Assembly: GCA_040902585.1 (NCBI GenBank) | Contig: JBBDXA010000092.1 | Coordinates: 1-5,732, forward strand | DNA length: 5,732 nucleotides | Origin: JBBDXA01 sp040902585 | GTDB taxonomy: Bacteria > Planctomycetota > Phycisphaerae > Phycisphaerales > Phycisphaeraceae | Direction of reading: 5' to 3' | Part shown: positions 1 to 4,727 of the stretch, in pieces | How positions within the stretch are numbered: the stretch's first letter is position 1 | Layout: each line of letters begins with the position of its first letter | Notes under the pieces: generated by a model | What the model saw: only the letters and a program-made list of their open reading frames with translations | Told to the model about the DNA's origin: nothing | Databases searched by the model: none | Position numbers and translations under genes: made by a program

Positions 1-77
1 AACTGAAAGACTTGCGGTATTGTCAGTGGCAGGGAACGTAGCGTTGTAGTATTAGTGTCGAGCAGGTATTTGCTCAC
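1..77 (-). CDS. PIN-domain (VapC-like) toxin, N-terminal fragment cut by the window edge
   Basis: A GTG start at 75-77 overlaps the TGA stop (74-76) of the preceding antitoxin-like gene by four-base GTGA coupling, the usual toxin-antitoxin arrangement. The first residues read M-S-K-Y-L-L-D-T-N-T. The YLLDTN motif is the classic N-terminus of PIN-domain ribonucleases, with D7 as the first of the acidic metal-binding residues. The frame stays open to the window edge, giving 25 codons. After residue 10 the sequence (TTTLRSLPLTIPQVFQ) does not resemble a typical PIN helix, so a frameshifted or degenerate toxin is possible. If intact, it would be an RNA-cleaving toxin neutralised by the upstream protein. 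The call rests on one short motif plus gene order. Confidence 0.55.
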   Translation of the reverse strand, partial: MSKYLLDTNTTTLRSLPLTIPQVFQ

Positions 78-319
78 AACGACTCCCGACTCTCATATTC
101 GCCCTGATCGCCGCGTTCCAGATCGCCGCGCCAGGCACCGATGACGTTCTCAAAGAACCCTTCAGGCCAGCCTTTCGCATCGCGCACATACTCGGTCTGC
201 TCGCCGGCTTCCGGTCGCACCAATACCGTGACGCGATATCGCCCCTCTTCAGCCACAGGAATGCTCAGGCGAAGCAACTTGTCTGAGCCGGCCTGGTGAA
301 TGGTTTCAATAGTCTTCAT
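74..319 (-). CDS. Small antitoxin-like protein of a type II (VapBC-like) toxin-antitoxin module
   Basis: This 81-residue protein has a beta-rich N-terminal half (LLRLSIPVAEEGRYRVTVLV, about residues 15-34). Its C-terminal stretch contains GWPEGFF, then IGAWRGD and GEYESRESL. The pattern of W-P-x-G-F-F followed by G-x-W/L and a terminal G-E-Y/F-x-x-R-E is what I recall for short antitoxins encoded directly before PIN toxins in cyanobacteria and planctomycetes. A GAGG ribosome binding site lies seven bases before the ATG (GAGGTCCACCAATG on the minus strand). Its stop overlaps the start of the downstream PIN-like gene, so the two are probably translationally coupled. No DNA-binding fold such as ribbon-helix-helix is obvious to me. 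The role is inferred from the motif and gene order and was not tested by search. Confidence 0.68.
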   Translation of the reverse strand: MKTIETIHQAGSDKLLRLSIPVAEEGRYRVTVLVRPEAGEQTEYVRDAKGWPEGFFENVIGAWRGDLERGDQGEYESRESL

Positions 320-330
320 TGGTGGACCTC

Positions 331-351
331 ATGATAGTGTGCATCATTCTA
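331..351 (-). promoter_or_regulatory. Possible promoter and operator of the toxin-antitoxin pair
   Basis: On the minus strand a TAGAAT -10-like hexamer (346-351) overlaps the uvrA stop codon. It is followed by a short inverted repeat, ATGAT-N7-ATCAT (331-347), just before the ribosome binding site. Toxin-antitoxin operons often repress themselves through palindromes placed like this. There is no good -35 box at the expected distance, and the arms are only 5 bp, so this is tentative. Confidence 0.25.
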
Positions 352-3300
352 AGCCGTCGCCCCGACGTTTTCTTCGATCTCGCGCTTCAGATGCTTCGCC
401 AGGTACTCGCCGGTATAGCTCCTCATCTCCATCACATCCTCCGGCGAACCCGCCGCGACGATCGTGCCGCCGCGCTCGCCGCCCTCGGGGCCCAGATCAA
501 TCAGCCAGTCGGCACACTGAATCACATCCATGTTGTGCTCGATGACGATCAGCGTGTTGCCCGCGTCCGCCAGTCGATGCAGCACGCTCATGAGTTTGTC
601 GACGTCGGCGAAGTGCAGGCCGGTGGTCGGTTCATCGAGCACGTAGAGCGTGTGACCGGTGGGTCGCTTGCCCAGCTCGGTGGCGAGCTTGACGCGCTGA
701 GCTTCGCCGCCGGAGAGCGTGGTCGATGCCTGGCCGAGCTGCACGTAGCTCAACCCCACGTCGTTCAGGGCCGCCAGAAGCTGCGTCACGTTGGAAAAGT
801 TTTCAAAGAAAGCAAGCGATTCCTCGATGGTCAGGTTCAGCACATCCGCAATCGACTTGCCGCGGTACTTCACCTCCAGCGTCCCGCGGTTGTATCGCTT
901 GCCGCGACACACTTCGCACTCGACAAACACATCAGGCAGAAAGTGCATCTCGATTTTCTTTGTGCCCTGGCCCTGGCATGCTTCGCATCGACCGCCCTTG
1001 ACGTTGAAGCTGAAGCGCCCGGGTTTGTAGCCGCGGATCTTCGATTCCTTCGTCTGCGAAAAGAGCACGCGGATCAGATCAAACACACCGGTGTACGTCG
1101 CGGGATTGCTGCGCGGCGTCCTTCCGATCGGCGACTGATCCACCTCAATAATGCGATCCACATTGTTCAGGCCCACGATGCGATCGTGCGCCCCGGGCTT
1201 CTCGCGCGAGCCGGTGACATGCTTCTTCGCCGCGCGAAGGAGAATCTGATTCACCAGTGTGCTCTTGCCGCTGCCTGAAACACCGGTGACGCAGAGGATG
1301 CCGCCCAGGGGGAAGGCCGCGTCGACGTTCTTCAGGTTGTTCTCGCGAGCGCCCTTGATGGTGATCGCCTTCTTATGATCGAGCGTGCGCCGCTGGAGCG
1401 GCACCGGCACCTGCATTTCACCGCTCAGATACTTGGCGGTCAGCGACTTGTTCTCTTCAAGCACGTCCGCGACGGTGCCCTGCGCGACGACTTGTCCGCC
1501 GTGACGCCCGGGGCCAGGCCCGATATCGATCAGCCAGTCCGCGGCCCGAATCGTGTCTTCATCGTGTTCGACGACGATGACGGTGTTGCCGATGTCAGTC
1601 AGGTGACGCAGCGTGCGGATGAGGCGATCGTTGTCGCGCTGATGCAGGCCGATGGTGGGTTCATCGAGCACATAGCAGCAGCCGACGAGTCCGGAGCCGA
1701 CCTGCGTGGCAAGGCGAATGCGCTGAGCTTCACCGCCCGAGAGTGAACCGGTGGCGCGGTCGAGCGAGAGATACCCGAGACCGACGGAGAGCATGAAGCC
1801 GAGGCGGGCCTGGATTTCCTTCAGGATCGGCGCGGCGATCTGCTGTTGTTCGGCGCTAAGCCGCAAGCGGCTGAAGAAGCCGGTCGCGTGTTCGATGGTC
1901 ATCGCGGTGACATCGCGGATGTTGAAAAGAGAAGGGCCAAGGGTGGAGGGATGAGGGCCAAGGGATTGCGGATTGCGGATCGCGGATCGCGGATTTACAT
2001 CGGCCCCTTGGCCCCTGGCCCCTGGCCCTTGGCCCTCCCTTTCCGCCTCCACAAACACATGCCTCGCCTCGATTCTCAATCGCCCGCCGCCGCAGGTTTC
2101 GCACGGGGCTTCGCTGAGATATTCGTGCAGCTTCTCCTTCACGTACTCGCTCTCGGTATTCTCGAACCGACGTTGCAGGCCGGGGACCACGCCTTCGAAG
2201 TAGGTGTCGTACTTCGCTTCGTCCGCCGCGGTCGTGCCGTGCATCAGGATGCGCTGGATCGCCTTGCTCAGCTTTTCAAACGGCGTCGTCATGCCCACAT
2301 CAAAATCACGGCAGAATCGGCGGAGAATCCTCTTGTAGAAGATGTTCATCCGCATGCCGTGCTTCTTCCACGCTTCAATCGCGCCGTCACCTAGCGTCAG
2401 CGACGTGTCCGGCACGATCAGATCCGCATCAAACTCGAGGATCGTTCCCAAGCCGCCGCACGCAGGGCACGCGCCGTACGGACTGTTGAACGAAAACAGC
2501 CGCGGCTCCAGCTCGCTCAGGCTGCACTCAGGATGCAGCGGGCAGGCGTATTTTTCGCTGTAGAGCGTGTCTGTCCATTGCCGATCGCGGATTGCGGATT
2601 GCGGATTGACGTCGGCCCCCAGGCCCTTGGCCCCTGGCCCTTGGCCCTCCGCCGCCTGCACGCTGACGATGACCAACCCCTCTGCCACCTTCAAACTCAG
2701 CTCGATCGAATCCGCCAGTCGCTGGCGCGTGGCGTCATCATGTTTCACCACGATGCGATCGACGACGGCCTCGATACGGTGCGCCTGGTAGCGCTGCGTC
2801 TTGGTCGTGAACGGTGAGCCGCCCTTCAGTTCGCGCATGTCGAGCACCACGCCATCCGCGCGAGCCCGAACAAAGCCTTCCTTGATGAGCGAATCGAACA
2901 CTTCCTGGTGATGCCCCTTCTTCCCGCGAATGACCGGCGCGAGGACCATCAGCTTCGTGCCCTCCGCCAGGGCGTACACCTGATCGACAATCTGCGTCGC
3001 GTTCTGCGACTCGATCGGGCGACCGCAAACGTGAGGGCCAAGGGCCAAGGGCCAAGGGCCAGGGGATTGCGGATCGCGGATCGCGGATTGCGGATTGTCA
3101 TCGCCTGTCTCCTGTTCCCTGCCTCCTTTCCCCTTCTTCCCCTTGGCCCCTGGCGCTTGGCCCTTGGCCCTCACCTCCTCCCGATGCCAGCACCGCGGCT
3201 GCCCCACTCTTGCAAACAGCAAACGCAGGTAGTCGTAAATCTCCGTCGTCGTCGCCACCGTCGAGCGCGGGTTGTGCGAAGCGGACCGCTGCTCGATCGC

Positions 3301-3555
3301 GATCGTCGGCGGCAGCCCCTCAATACTCTCGATGTTCGGCTTCTGAAGCTGATCGAGAAACTGCCGGGCATACGCGGAGAGACTCTCCATGTACTTGCGC
3401 TGGCCCTCGGCATAGATCGTGTCGAATGCGAGCGAGGACTTGCCGCTGCCCGACAGGCCGGTGATCACCACGAGGCGATCGCGCGGAATGTCGATGTCAA
3501 TGCCCTTGAGGTTGTGCTCACGAGCGCCGCGAATGGAGATTGCTTTAAGGGACAT
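349..3555 (-). CDS. uvrA: UvrA, excinuclease ABC subunit A, carrying three in-frame repeat insertions
   Basis: UvrA is the damage-sensing ATPase of nucleotide excision repair; as a dimer it scans DNA and loads UvrB. Both ABC modules are complete. The first has Walker A GLSGSGKS (33-40), signature LSGGEAQ (605-611) and Walker B VLDEPT (629-634). The second has GVSGSGKS (758-765), LSGGEAQ (947-953) and VLDEPT (972-977). Zinc ligands are visible as C338/H341 or C344 with C363-x2-C366, C485-x2-C488, and the C-terminal finger C857-x2-C860-x19-C880-x2-C883. At 1068 residues it exceeds the usual ~940-960. The excess is three Gly/Pro/Ala-rich segments at about residues 128-175, 303-326 and 505-544, which have no counterpart in E. 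coli UvrA as I recall it. The start fits the conserved I-x-I-R-G-A-R-x-H-N-L opening. There is no clear Shine-Dalgarno sequence, and a TACAAT box lies nine bases upstream. No stops or lost motifs are seen, so it is probably functional. Confidence 0.97.
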   Translation of the reverse strand: MSLKAISIRGAREHNLKGIDIDIPRDRLVVITGLSGSGKSSLAFDTIYAEGQRKYMESLSAYARQFLDQLQKPNIESIEGLPPTIAIEQRSASHNPRSTVATTTEIYDYLRLLFARVGQPRCWHREEVRAKGQAPGAKGKKGKGGREQETGDDNPQSAIRDPQSPGPWPLALGPHVCGRPIESQNATQIVDQVYALAEGTKLMVLAPVIRGKKGHHQEVFDSLIKEGFVRARADGVVLDMRELKGGSPFTTKTQRYQAHRIEAVVDRIVVKHDDATRQRLADSIELSLKVAEGLVIVSVQAAEGQGPGAKGLGADVNPQSAIRDRQWTDTLYSEKYACPLHPECSLSELEPRLFSFNSPYGACPACGGLGTILEFDADLIVPDTSLTLGDGAIEAWKKHGMRMNIFYKRILRRFCRDFDVGMTTPFEKLSKAIQRILMHGTTAADEAKYDTYFEGVVPGLQRRFENTESEYVKEKLHEYLSEAPCETCGGGRLRIEARHVFVEAEREGQGPGARGQGADVNPRSAIRNPQSLGPHPSTLGPSLFNIRDVTAMTIEHATGFFSRLRLSAEQQQIAAPILKEIQARLGFMLSVGLGYLSLDRATGSLSGGEAQRIRLATQVGSGLVGCCYVLDEPTIGLHQRDNDRLIRTLRHLTDIGNTVIVVEHDEDTIRAADWLIDIGPGPGRHGGQVVAQGTVADVLEENKSLTAKYLSGEMQVPVPLQRRTLDHKKAITIKGARENNLKNVDAAFPLGGILCVTGVSGSGKSTLVNQILLRAAKKHVTGSREKPGAHDRIVGLNNVDRIIEVDQSPIGRTPRSNPATYTGVFDLIRVLFSQTKESKIRGYKPGRFSFNVKGGRCEACQGQGTKKIEMHFLPDVFVECEVCRGKRYNRGTLEVKYRGKSIADVLNLTIEESLAFFENFSNVTQLLAALNDVGLSYVQLGQASTTLSGGEAQRVKLATELGKRPTGHTLYVLDEPTTGLHFADVDKLMSVLHRLADAGNTLIVIEHNMDVIQCADWLIDLGPEGGERGGTIVAAGSPEDVMEMRSYTGEYLAKHLKREIEENVGATA
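1924..2043 (-). repeat. Heptamer repeat element, copy C, inside uvrA (residues about 505-544)
   Basis: The core (1934-2035, 102 bp) reads on the plus strand as four arm heptamers (gggccaa, gggtgga, gggatga, gggccaa), one g, five GGATTGC/GGATCGC-type heptamers (1963-1997), the spacer catcggcccc (1998-2007), and four arm heptamers in inverted orientation (ttggccc, ctggccc, ctggccc, ttggccc). The outer units form inverted repeats (GAGGGCCAAGGG with CCCTTGGCCCTC). In uvrA it encodes EGQGPGARGQGADV, then NPRSAIRNPQS, then LGPHPSTLGPSLF. It interrupts the segment equivalent to E. coli HVYVEN...ISDMSI, between the C485/C488 zinc motif and the first ABC signature. Confidence 0.88.
2578..2649 (-). repeat. 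Heptamer repeat element, copy B, half-length, inside uvrA (residues about 303-326)
   Basis: This copy has four core heptamers (cgatcgc, ggattgc, ggattgc, ggattga; 2582-2609), the spacer cgtcggcccc (2610-2619) and four arm heptamers (caggccc, ttggccc, ctggccc, ttggccc; 2620-2647). The opposite arm is missing, so it cannot form the long stem of the other copies. In uvrA it encodes EGQGPGAKGLGADV followed by NPQSAIR. It lies just before the zinc-binding C338 motif, where E. coli UvrA has a short variable loop. Its spacer differs from that of copy C by one base, which supports common descent of the two copies. Confidence 0.87.
3031..3174 (-). repeat. Heptamer repeat element, copy A, most complete, inside uvrA (residues 128-175)
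   Basis: The 144-bp insert is bounded by a perfect inverted repeat, GTGAGGGCCAAGGGCCAA at 3031-3048 and its complement at 3157-3174. The order is: gtga; four gggccaa/gggccag heptamers (3035-3062); one g; five ggattgc/ggatcgc heptamers (3064-3098); tcatcg; five pyrimidine-rich heptamers ctgtctc, ctgttcc, ctgcctc, ctttccc, cttcttc (3105-3139); ccc; four inverted arm heptamers (3143-3170); tcac. Only copy A has the extra pyrimidine-rich block. In uvrA it encodes a Gly/Lys-rich run, then NPQSAIRDPQS, then GPWPLALGPH. It splits the stretch between C122-W-H and CGRPIESQ. Confidence 0.9.
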
Positions 3556-3562
3556 CGAGGGA

Positions 3563-3568
3563 GATTGT
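3563..3568 (-). promoter_or_regulatory. Candidate -10 box of uvrA, possibly giving a leaderless mRNA
   Basis: The minus strand reads TACAAT, then CTCCCTCG, then the uvrA ATG. A start of transcription 6-8 bases after this box would fall at or next to the start codon, which fits the absence of a Shine-Dalgarno sequence. The -35 region is occupied by the octamer repeat and matches the consensus poorly. No LexA-like operator is recognisable. Confidence 0.35.
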
Positions 3569-3573
3569 AGAGG

Positions 3574-3613
3574 GAAGGGACGGAGGCACGGAGGAACGAA
3601 GGGAAGAAGAACA
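3574..3613. repeat. Purine-rich octamer tandem repeat upstream of uvrA
   Basis: There are five degenerate 8-base units on the plus strand: gaagggac, ggaggcac, ggaggaac, gaagggaa, gaagaaca. The array fills almost the whole gap between the uvrA -10 candidate and the terminator of the neighbouring gene. GGAGGCAC-type repeats of this look recur in intergenic DNA of several bacterial phyla as I recall. It may be neutral, or it may affect the -35 region of uvrA. Confidence 0.6.
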
Positions 3614-3616
3614 CCT

Positions 3617-3646
3617 AAAAAAAGCCCACGGTCTCCTGACCGTGGG
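3617..3646 (-). terminator. Rho-independent terminator of the basic-protein gene
   Basis: On the minus strand a perfect 9-bp stem, CCCACGGTC-AGGA-GACCGTGGG (3625-3646), is followed by CTTTTTTT (3617-3624). It lies about 30 bases after the stop codon at 3678. It separates this transcript from uvrA, which therefore needs its own promoter. Confidence 0.9.
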
Positions 3647-3677
3647 TGCTTTGATTATTCTTGAATGCTCACATCTC

Positions 3678-3995
3678 TCAGGCGGGCGTGACTTCCACGA
3701 ACCTTTCGACGCTGGCGAGGTCGCGAAGGACATCGAGCGACGCGGTGATGGTGCCGCTCTCGCCGAGTTTGCCGTGCATGGGCTGCTGCTTGACGATGTG
3801 GCCAGCGTAGGTGCGGCCGCCGCGGGGCTTGGGGTCGTAAAGACGCTTGCGGATGGAGCGCTGACGGTTCACCTCACGCTTGGCGGCGGCGTCTTTGCAC
3901 AACAGGCGGGCGAGAGTTTTCTCAGCGGCGGCATTCGTGGGGGCCTTGACGACCTTGACCAGAATCCTGCTGCCGGGCTTGATTTGCGTTGCCAT
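3678..3995 (-). CDS. Small basic conserved-type protein of unknown function
   Basis: This 105-residue protein starts MATQIKPGSRILVKVVKAP. It then has a lysine/arginine-rich central part (KDAAAKREVNRQRSIRKRLYDP, split by few acidic residues), PRGGRTYAGHIVKQQP, and ends with LGESGTITASLDVLRDLASVERFVEV. The opening resembles a beta-rich fold and the middle could bind nucleic acid, but I do not recognise a named family. I recall similar unnamed planctomycete proteins, unverified. The ATG at 3993-3995 is preferred over an in-frame ATG at 4062-4064. The inner start has AAAGG five to seven bases upstream, and the outer one sits at the transcription start predicted from the -10 box at 4067-4072. It has its own promoter and terminator, so it is monocistronic, and it is divergent from rpsR. 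A link to ribosome function is only suggested by composition and neighbour. Confidence 0.78.
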   Translation of the reverse strand: MATQIKPGSRILVKVVKAPTNAAAEKTLARLLCKDAAAKREVNRQRSIRKRLYDPKPRGGRTYAGHIVKQQPMHGKLGESGTITASLDVLRDLASVERFVEVTPA

Positions 3996-4066
3996 GATGC
4001 ACCTTTGTCGTTCAATTCGAGGGCGTTCGGTCGGCCGCGATAAGCCTGATTCCGAGCGAGCCACGT

Positions 4067-4095
4067 ATTATCAAGGAAAACGGCGTGAAGGTCAA
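4067..4095 (-). promoter_or_regulatory. Sigma70-type promoter of the basic-protein gene
   Basis: The minus strand reads TTGACC (4090-4095), a 17-base spacer, then GATAAT (4067-4072). Five of six bases match consensus in each box at ideal spacing. Transcription would start near 4060, leaving a leader of about 65 bases before the chosen ATG. Confidence 0.82.
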
Positions 4096-4099
4096 ATGA

Positions 4100-4180
4100 C
4101 CAAGCCCAATGGCGAGTCGACGAGCCGTCGGGGNNNNNNNNNNCCCCCCACGGCTCGGCGGACCTCGCCATCGGGCTTGG
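4100..4180. repeat. Long inverted repeat with assembly gap at its centre
   Basis: The left arm (4100-4133, CCAAGCCCAATGGCGAG followed by CGAGCCGTCGGGG) is complementary to the right arm (4144-4180, CCCCCCACGGCTCGG then CCTCGCCATCGGGCTTGG) with a few mismatches and small bulges. The arms are about 34 and 37 bases. The Ns (4134-4143) sit exactly at the tip, so the true loop is unknown. The repeat lies between two divergent promoters, starting about five bases upstream of one -35 box. It looks like a palindromic repeat element and not like a terminator of either flanking gene. Confidence 0.85.
4134..4143. other. Assembly gap (10 Ns)
   Basis: Ten unknown bases join two contig ends. A gap of round length is usually a placeholder, so the real distance may differ. 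Its position at the apex of an inverted repeat suggests that the assembler failed at the hairpin. Confidence 0.97.
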
Positions 4181-4208
4181 GGGGGCGTTCCCAGACTTTA
4201 CCGGCGAC

Positions 4209-4236
4209 TTGGCAACCATCGCAAACTCGCTAGAAT
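4209..4236 (+). promoter_or_regulatory. Sigma70-type promoter of rpsR
   Basis: TTGGCA (4209-4214), a 16-base spacer and TAGAAT (4231-4236) each match the consensus at five of six positions. Transcription would start near 4243, giving a leader of about 95 bases. Confidence 0.8.
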
Positions 4237-4242
4237 ACGCGG

Positions 4243-4336
4243 CTCCCCCGGAAGTCCCCGGAAGTCCGCCGGGGGTCCCCCACCGTCGCTCCGGCCACGA
4301 GCCGGGGCTACTTAACCCACGACGGAGTTTCAGATC
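4243..4336 (+). promoter_or_regulatory. Structured 5' leader of rpsR with ribosome binding site
   Basis: The leader contains a tandem ggaagtcccc/ggaagtccgc and can fold as CCCCCGG pairing with CCGGGGG. A second small hairpin is CCGGCCACGAGCCGG. GGAG (4324-4327) lies nine bases before the ATG. Leaders of rpsF-rpsR operons elsewhere bind the S6:S18 complex for feedback control. Whether this one does is not shown by the sequence. Confidence 0.45.
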
Positions 4337-4579
4337 ATGGCAGAATTCACGCGTTTCGGTTCCGCTCCCCGCGCTAACGTCACAGTCAAAAGCTCGACGG
4401 GCGAAATCTACGTGGACTACAAGAACAGCGAAGAGCTTCGCCGGCTCCTGACGCCCAACGGCAAGATCCAGAGCCGCAAGCGCACCGGCATGAACGCCAA
4501 GCAGCAACGCATGGTGGCGATCGCGGTGAAGCGGGCTCGCTACATGGGGCTGCTGCCGTACACGTCGGCAACGCTGTGA
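4337..4579 (+). CDS. rpsR: 30S ribosomal protein bS18
   Basis: This 80-residue protein has the bS18 pattern: IYVDYKNSEELRRLL (24-38), GKIQSRKRTG (42-51), then NAKQQRMVAIAVKRARYMGLLPY (53-75), which carries the signature R-T-G-x-x-A-K-x-Q-R and K-R-A-R-Y-x-x-L-L-P-Y. bS18 binds 16S rRNA on the platform of the small subunit together with bS6. The length is normal. The ATG is supported by GGAG nine bases upstream and by the promoter at 4209-4236. In many bacteria the gene sits between rpsF and rplI. Here neither is adjacent: the gene is monocistronic, divergent from a basic unknown protein and convergent with an MlaE gene. No CxxC zinc motif is present. Confidence 0.96.
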   Translation: MAEFTRFGSAPRANVTVKSSTGEIYVDYKNSEELRRLLTPNGKIQSRKRTGMNAKQQRMVAIAVKRARYMGLLPYTSATL

Positions 4580-4620
4580 GAGAGCTTTGAGCTTTCAGCG
4601 GTGAGCGATCAGCTATCAGC
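4580..4620. repeat. GCTGATN heptamer array, left arm, directly after the rpsR stop
   Basis: Read on the minus strand, the units are gctgata, gctgatc, gctcacc, gctgaaa, gctcaaa, gctctc, in unbroken 7-base phase. The array begins at the first base after the rpsR TGA. It is the mirrored partner of the array at 4669-4703, with the terminator hairpin between them. Confidence 0.78.
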
Positions 4621-4635
4621 ATTAAGACAACGGAA

Positions 4636-4666
4636 CCCACGCACGGGAGTGCGTGGGCTTTGCATT
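4636..4666 (+). terminator. Terminator-like hairpin of rpsR
   Basis: A perfect 9-bp stem, CCCACGCAC-GGGA-GTGCGTGGG (4636-4657), is followed by CTTTGCATTT, a broken T-tract. On the minus strand it is followed only by TTCCGTTGTCTT, so it may act weakly for the convergent mlaE gene too. Confidence 0.72.
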
Positions 4667-4668
4667 TG

Positions 4669-4703
4669 GCTGATGGCTGATGGCTGATCGCTGATCGTTC
4701 TCA
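4669..4703. repeat. GCTGATN heptamer array, right arm
   Basis: The units are gctgatg, gctgatg, gctgatc, gctgatc, gttctca in perfect 7-base phase on the plus strand. They can pair with the array at 4580-4620, which would enclose the rpsR terminator in a larger stem. Confidence 0.8.
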
Positions 4704-4723
4704 CCGGGGCGAATACGCCCCGG
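4704..4723. terminator. Hairpin just after the mlaE stop codon
   Basis: A perfect 8-bp G+C stem with loop AATA, CCGGGGCG-AATA-CGCCCCGG, lies four bases past the mlaE TAG. No T-run follows on either strand. It may be a factor-dependent terminator or an mRNA 3'-end stabiliser. Confidence 0.45.
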
Positions 4724-4727
4724 CTCG

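Larger units (their letters stand above)
3996..4336. other. Intergenic region between divergent genes
   Basis: This 341-base gene-free stretch holds the minus-strand promoter and leader of the basic-protein gene, a long inverted repeat with an assembly gap at its centre, the plus-strand rpsR promoter, and a hairpin-rich rpsR leader. I see no further open reading frame or RNA gene in it. Confidence 0.75.

Noticed and set aside
319..1278. Long plus-strand open frame of 319 codons
   Set aside because: It is the antisense shadow of uvrA. Its composition (His/Arg/Ala-rich) matches no family, while the minus strand encodes all UvrA motifs.
1846..2394. Plus-strand open frames reading through the repeat elements (GLRIADRG-type peptides)
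   Set aside because: They exist because the heptamers lack stops in every frame. The flanking parts are antisense uvrA with no recognisable protein.
1924..3174. CRISPR array
   Set aside because: The repeat units are 7 bases and tandem, with no 25-40 base repeats separated by unique spacers.
1924..3174. Inteins or introns in uvrA
   Set aside because: The inserts are 24-48 codons of simple repeats with no intein splicing motifs or intron-like structure, far too short for either. They appear to be translated.
3996..4064. 23-residue N-terminal extension of the basic protein (start at 4064)
   Set aside because: That ATG sits at the predicted transcription start and lacks a ribosome binding site, whereas the ATG at 3995 has AAAGG at good spacing.
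3869..4507. Minus-strand 212-codon frame spanning the N gap and antisense to rpsR
   Set aside because: It translates through unknown bases and opposite bS18, and part of it overlaps the basic-protein gene in another frame.
4386..4640. Minus-strand frame opposite rpsR
   Set aside because: It is antisense to a clearly identified ribosomal protein gene and runs into the repeat arrays. No family resemblance is seen.
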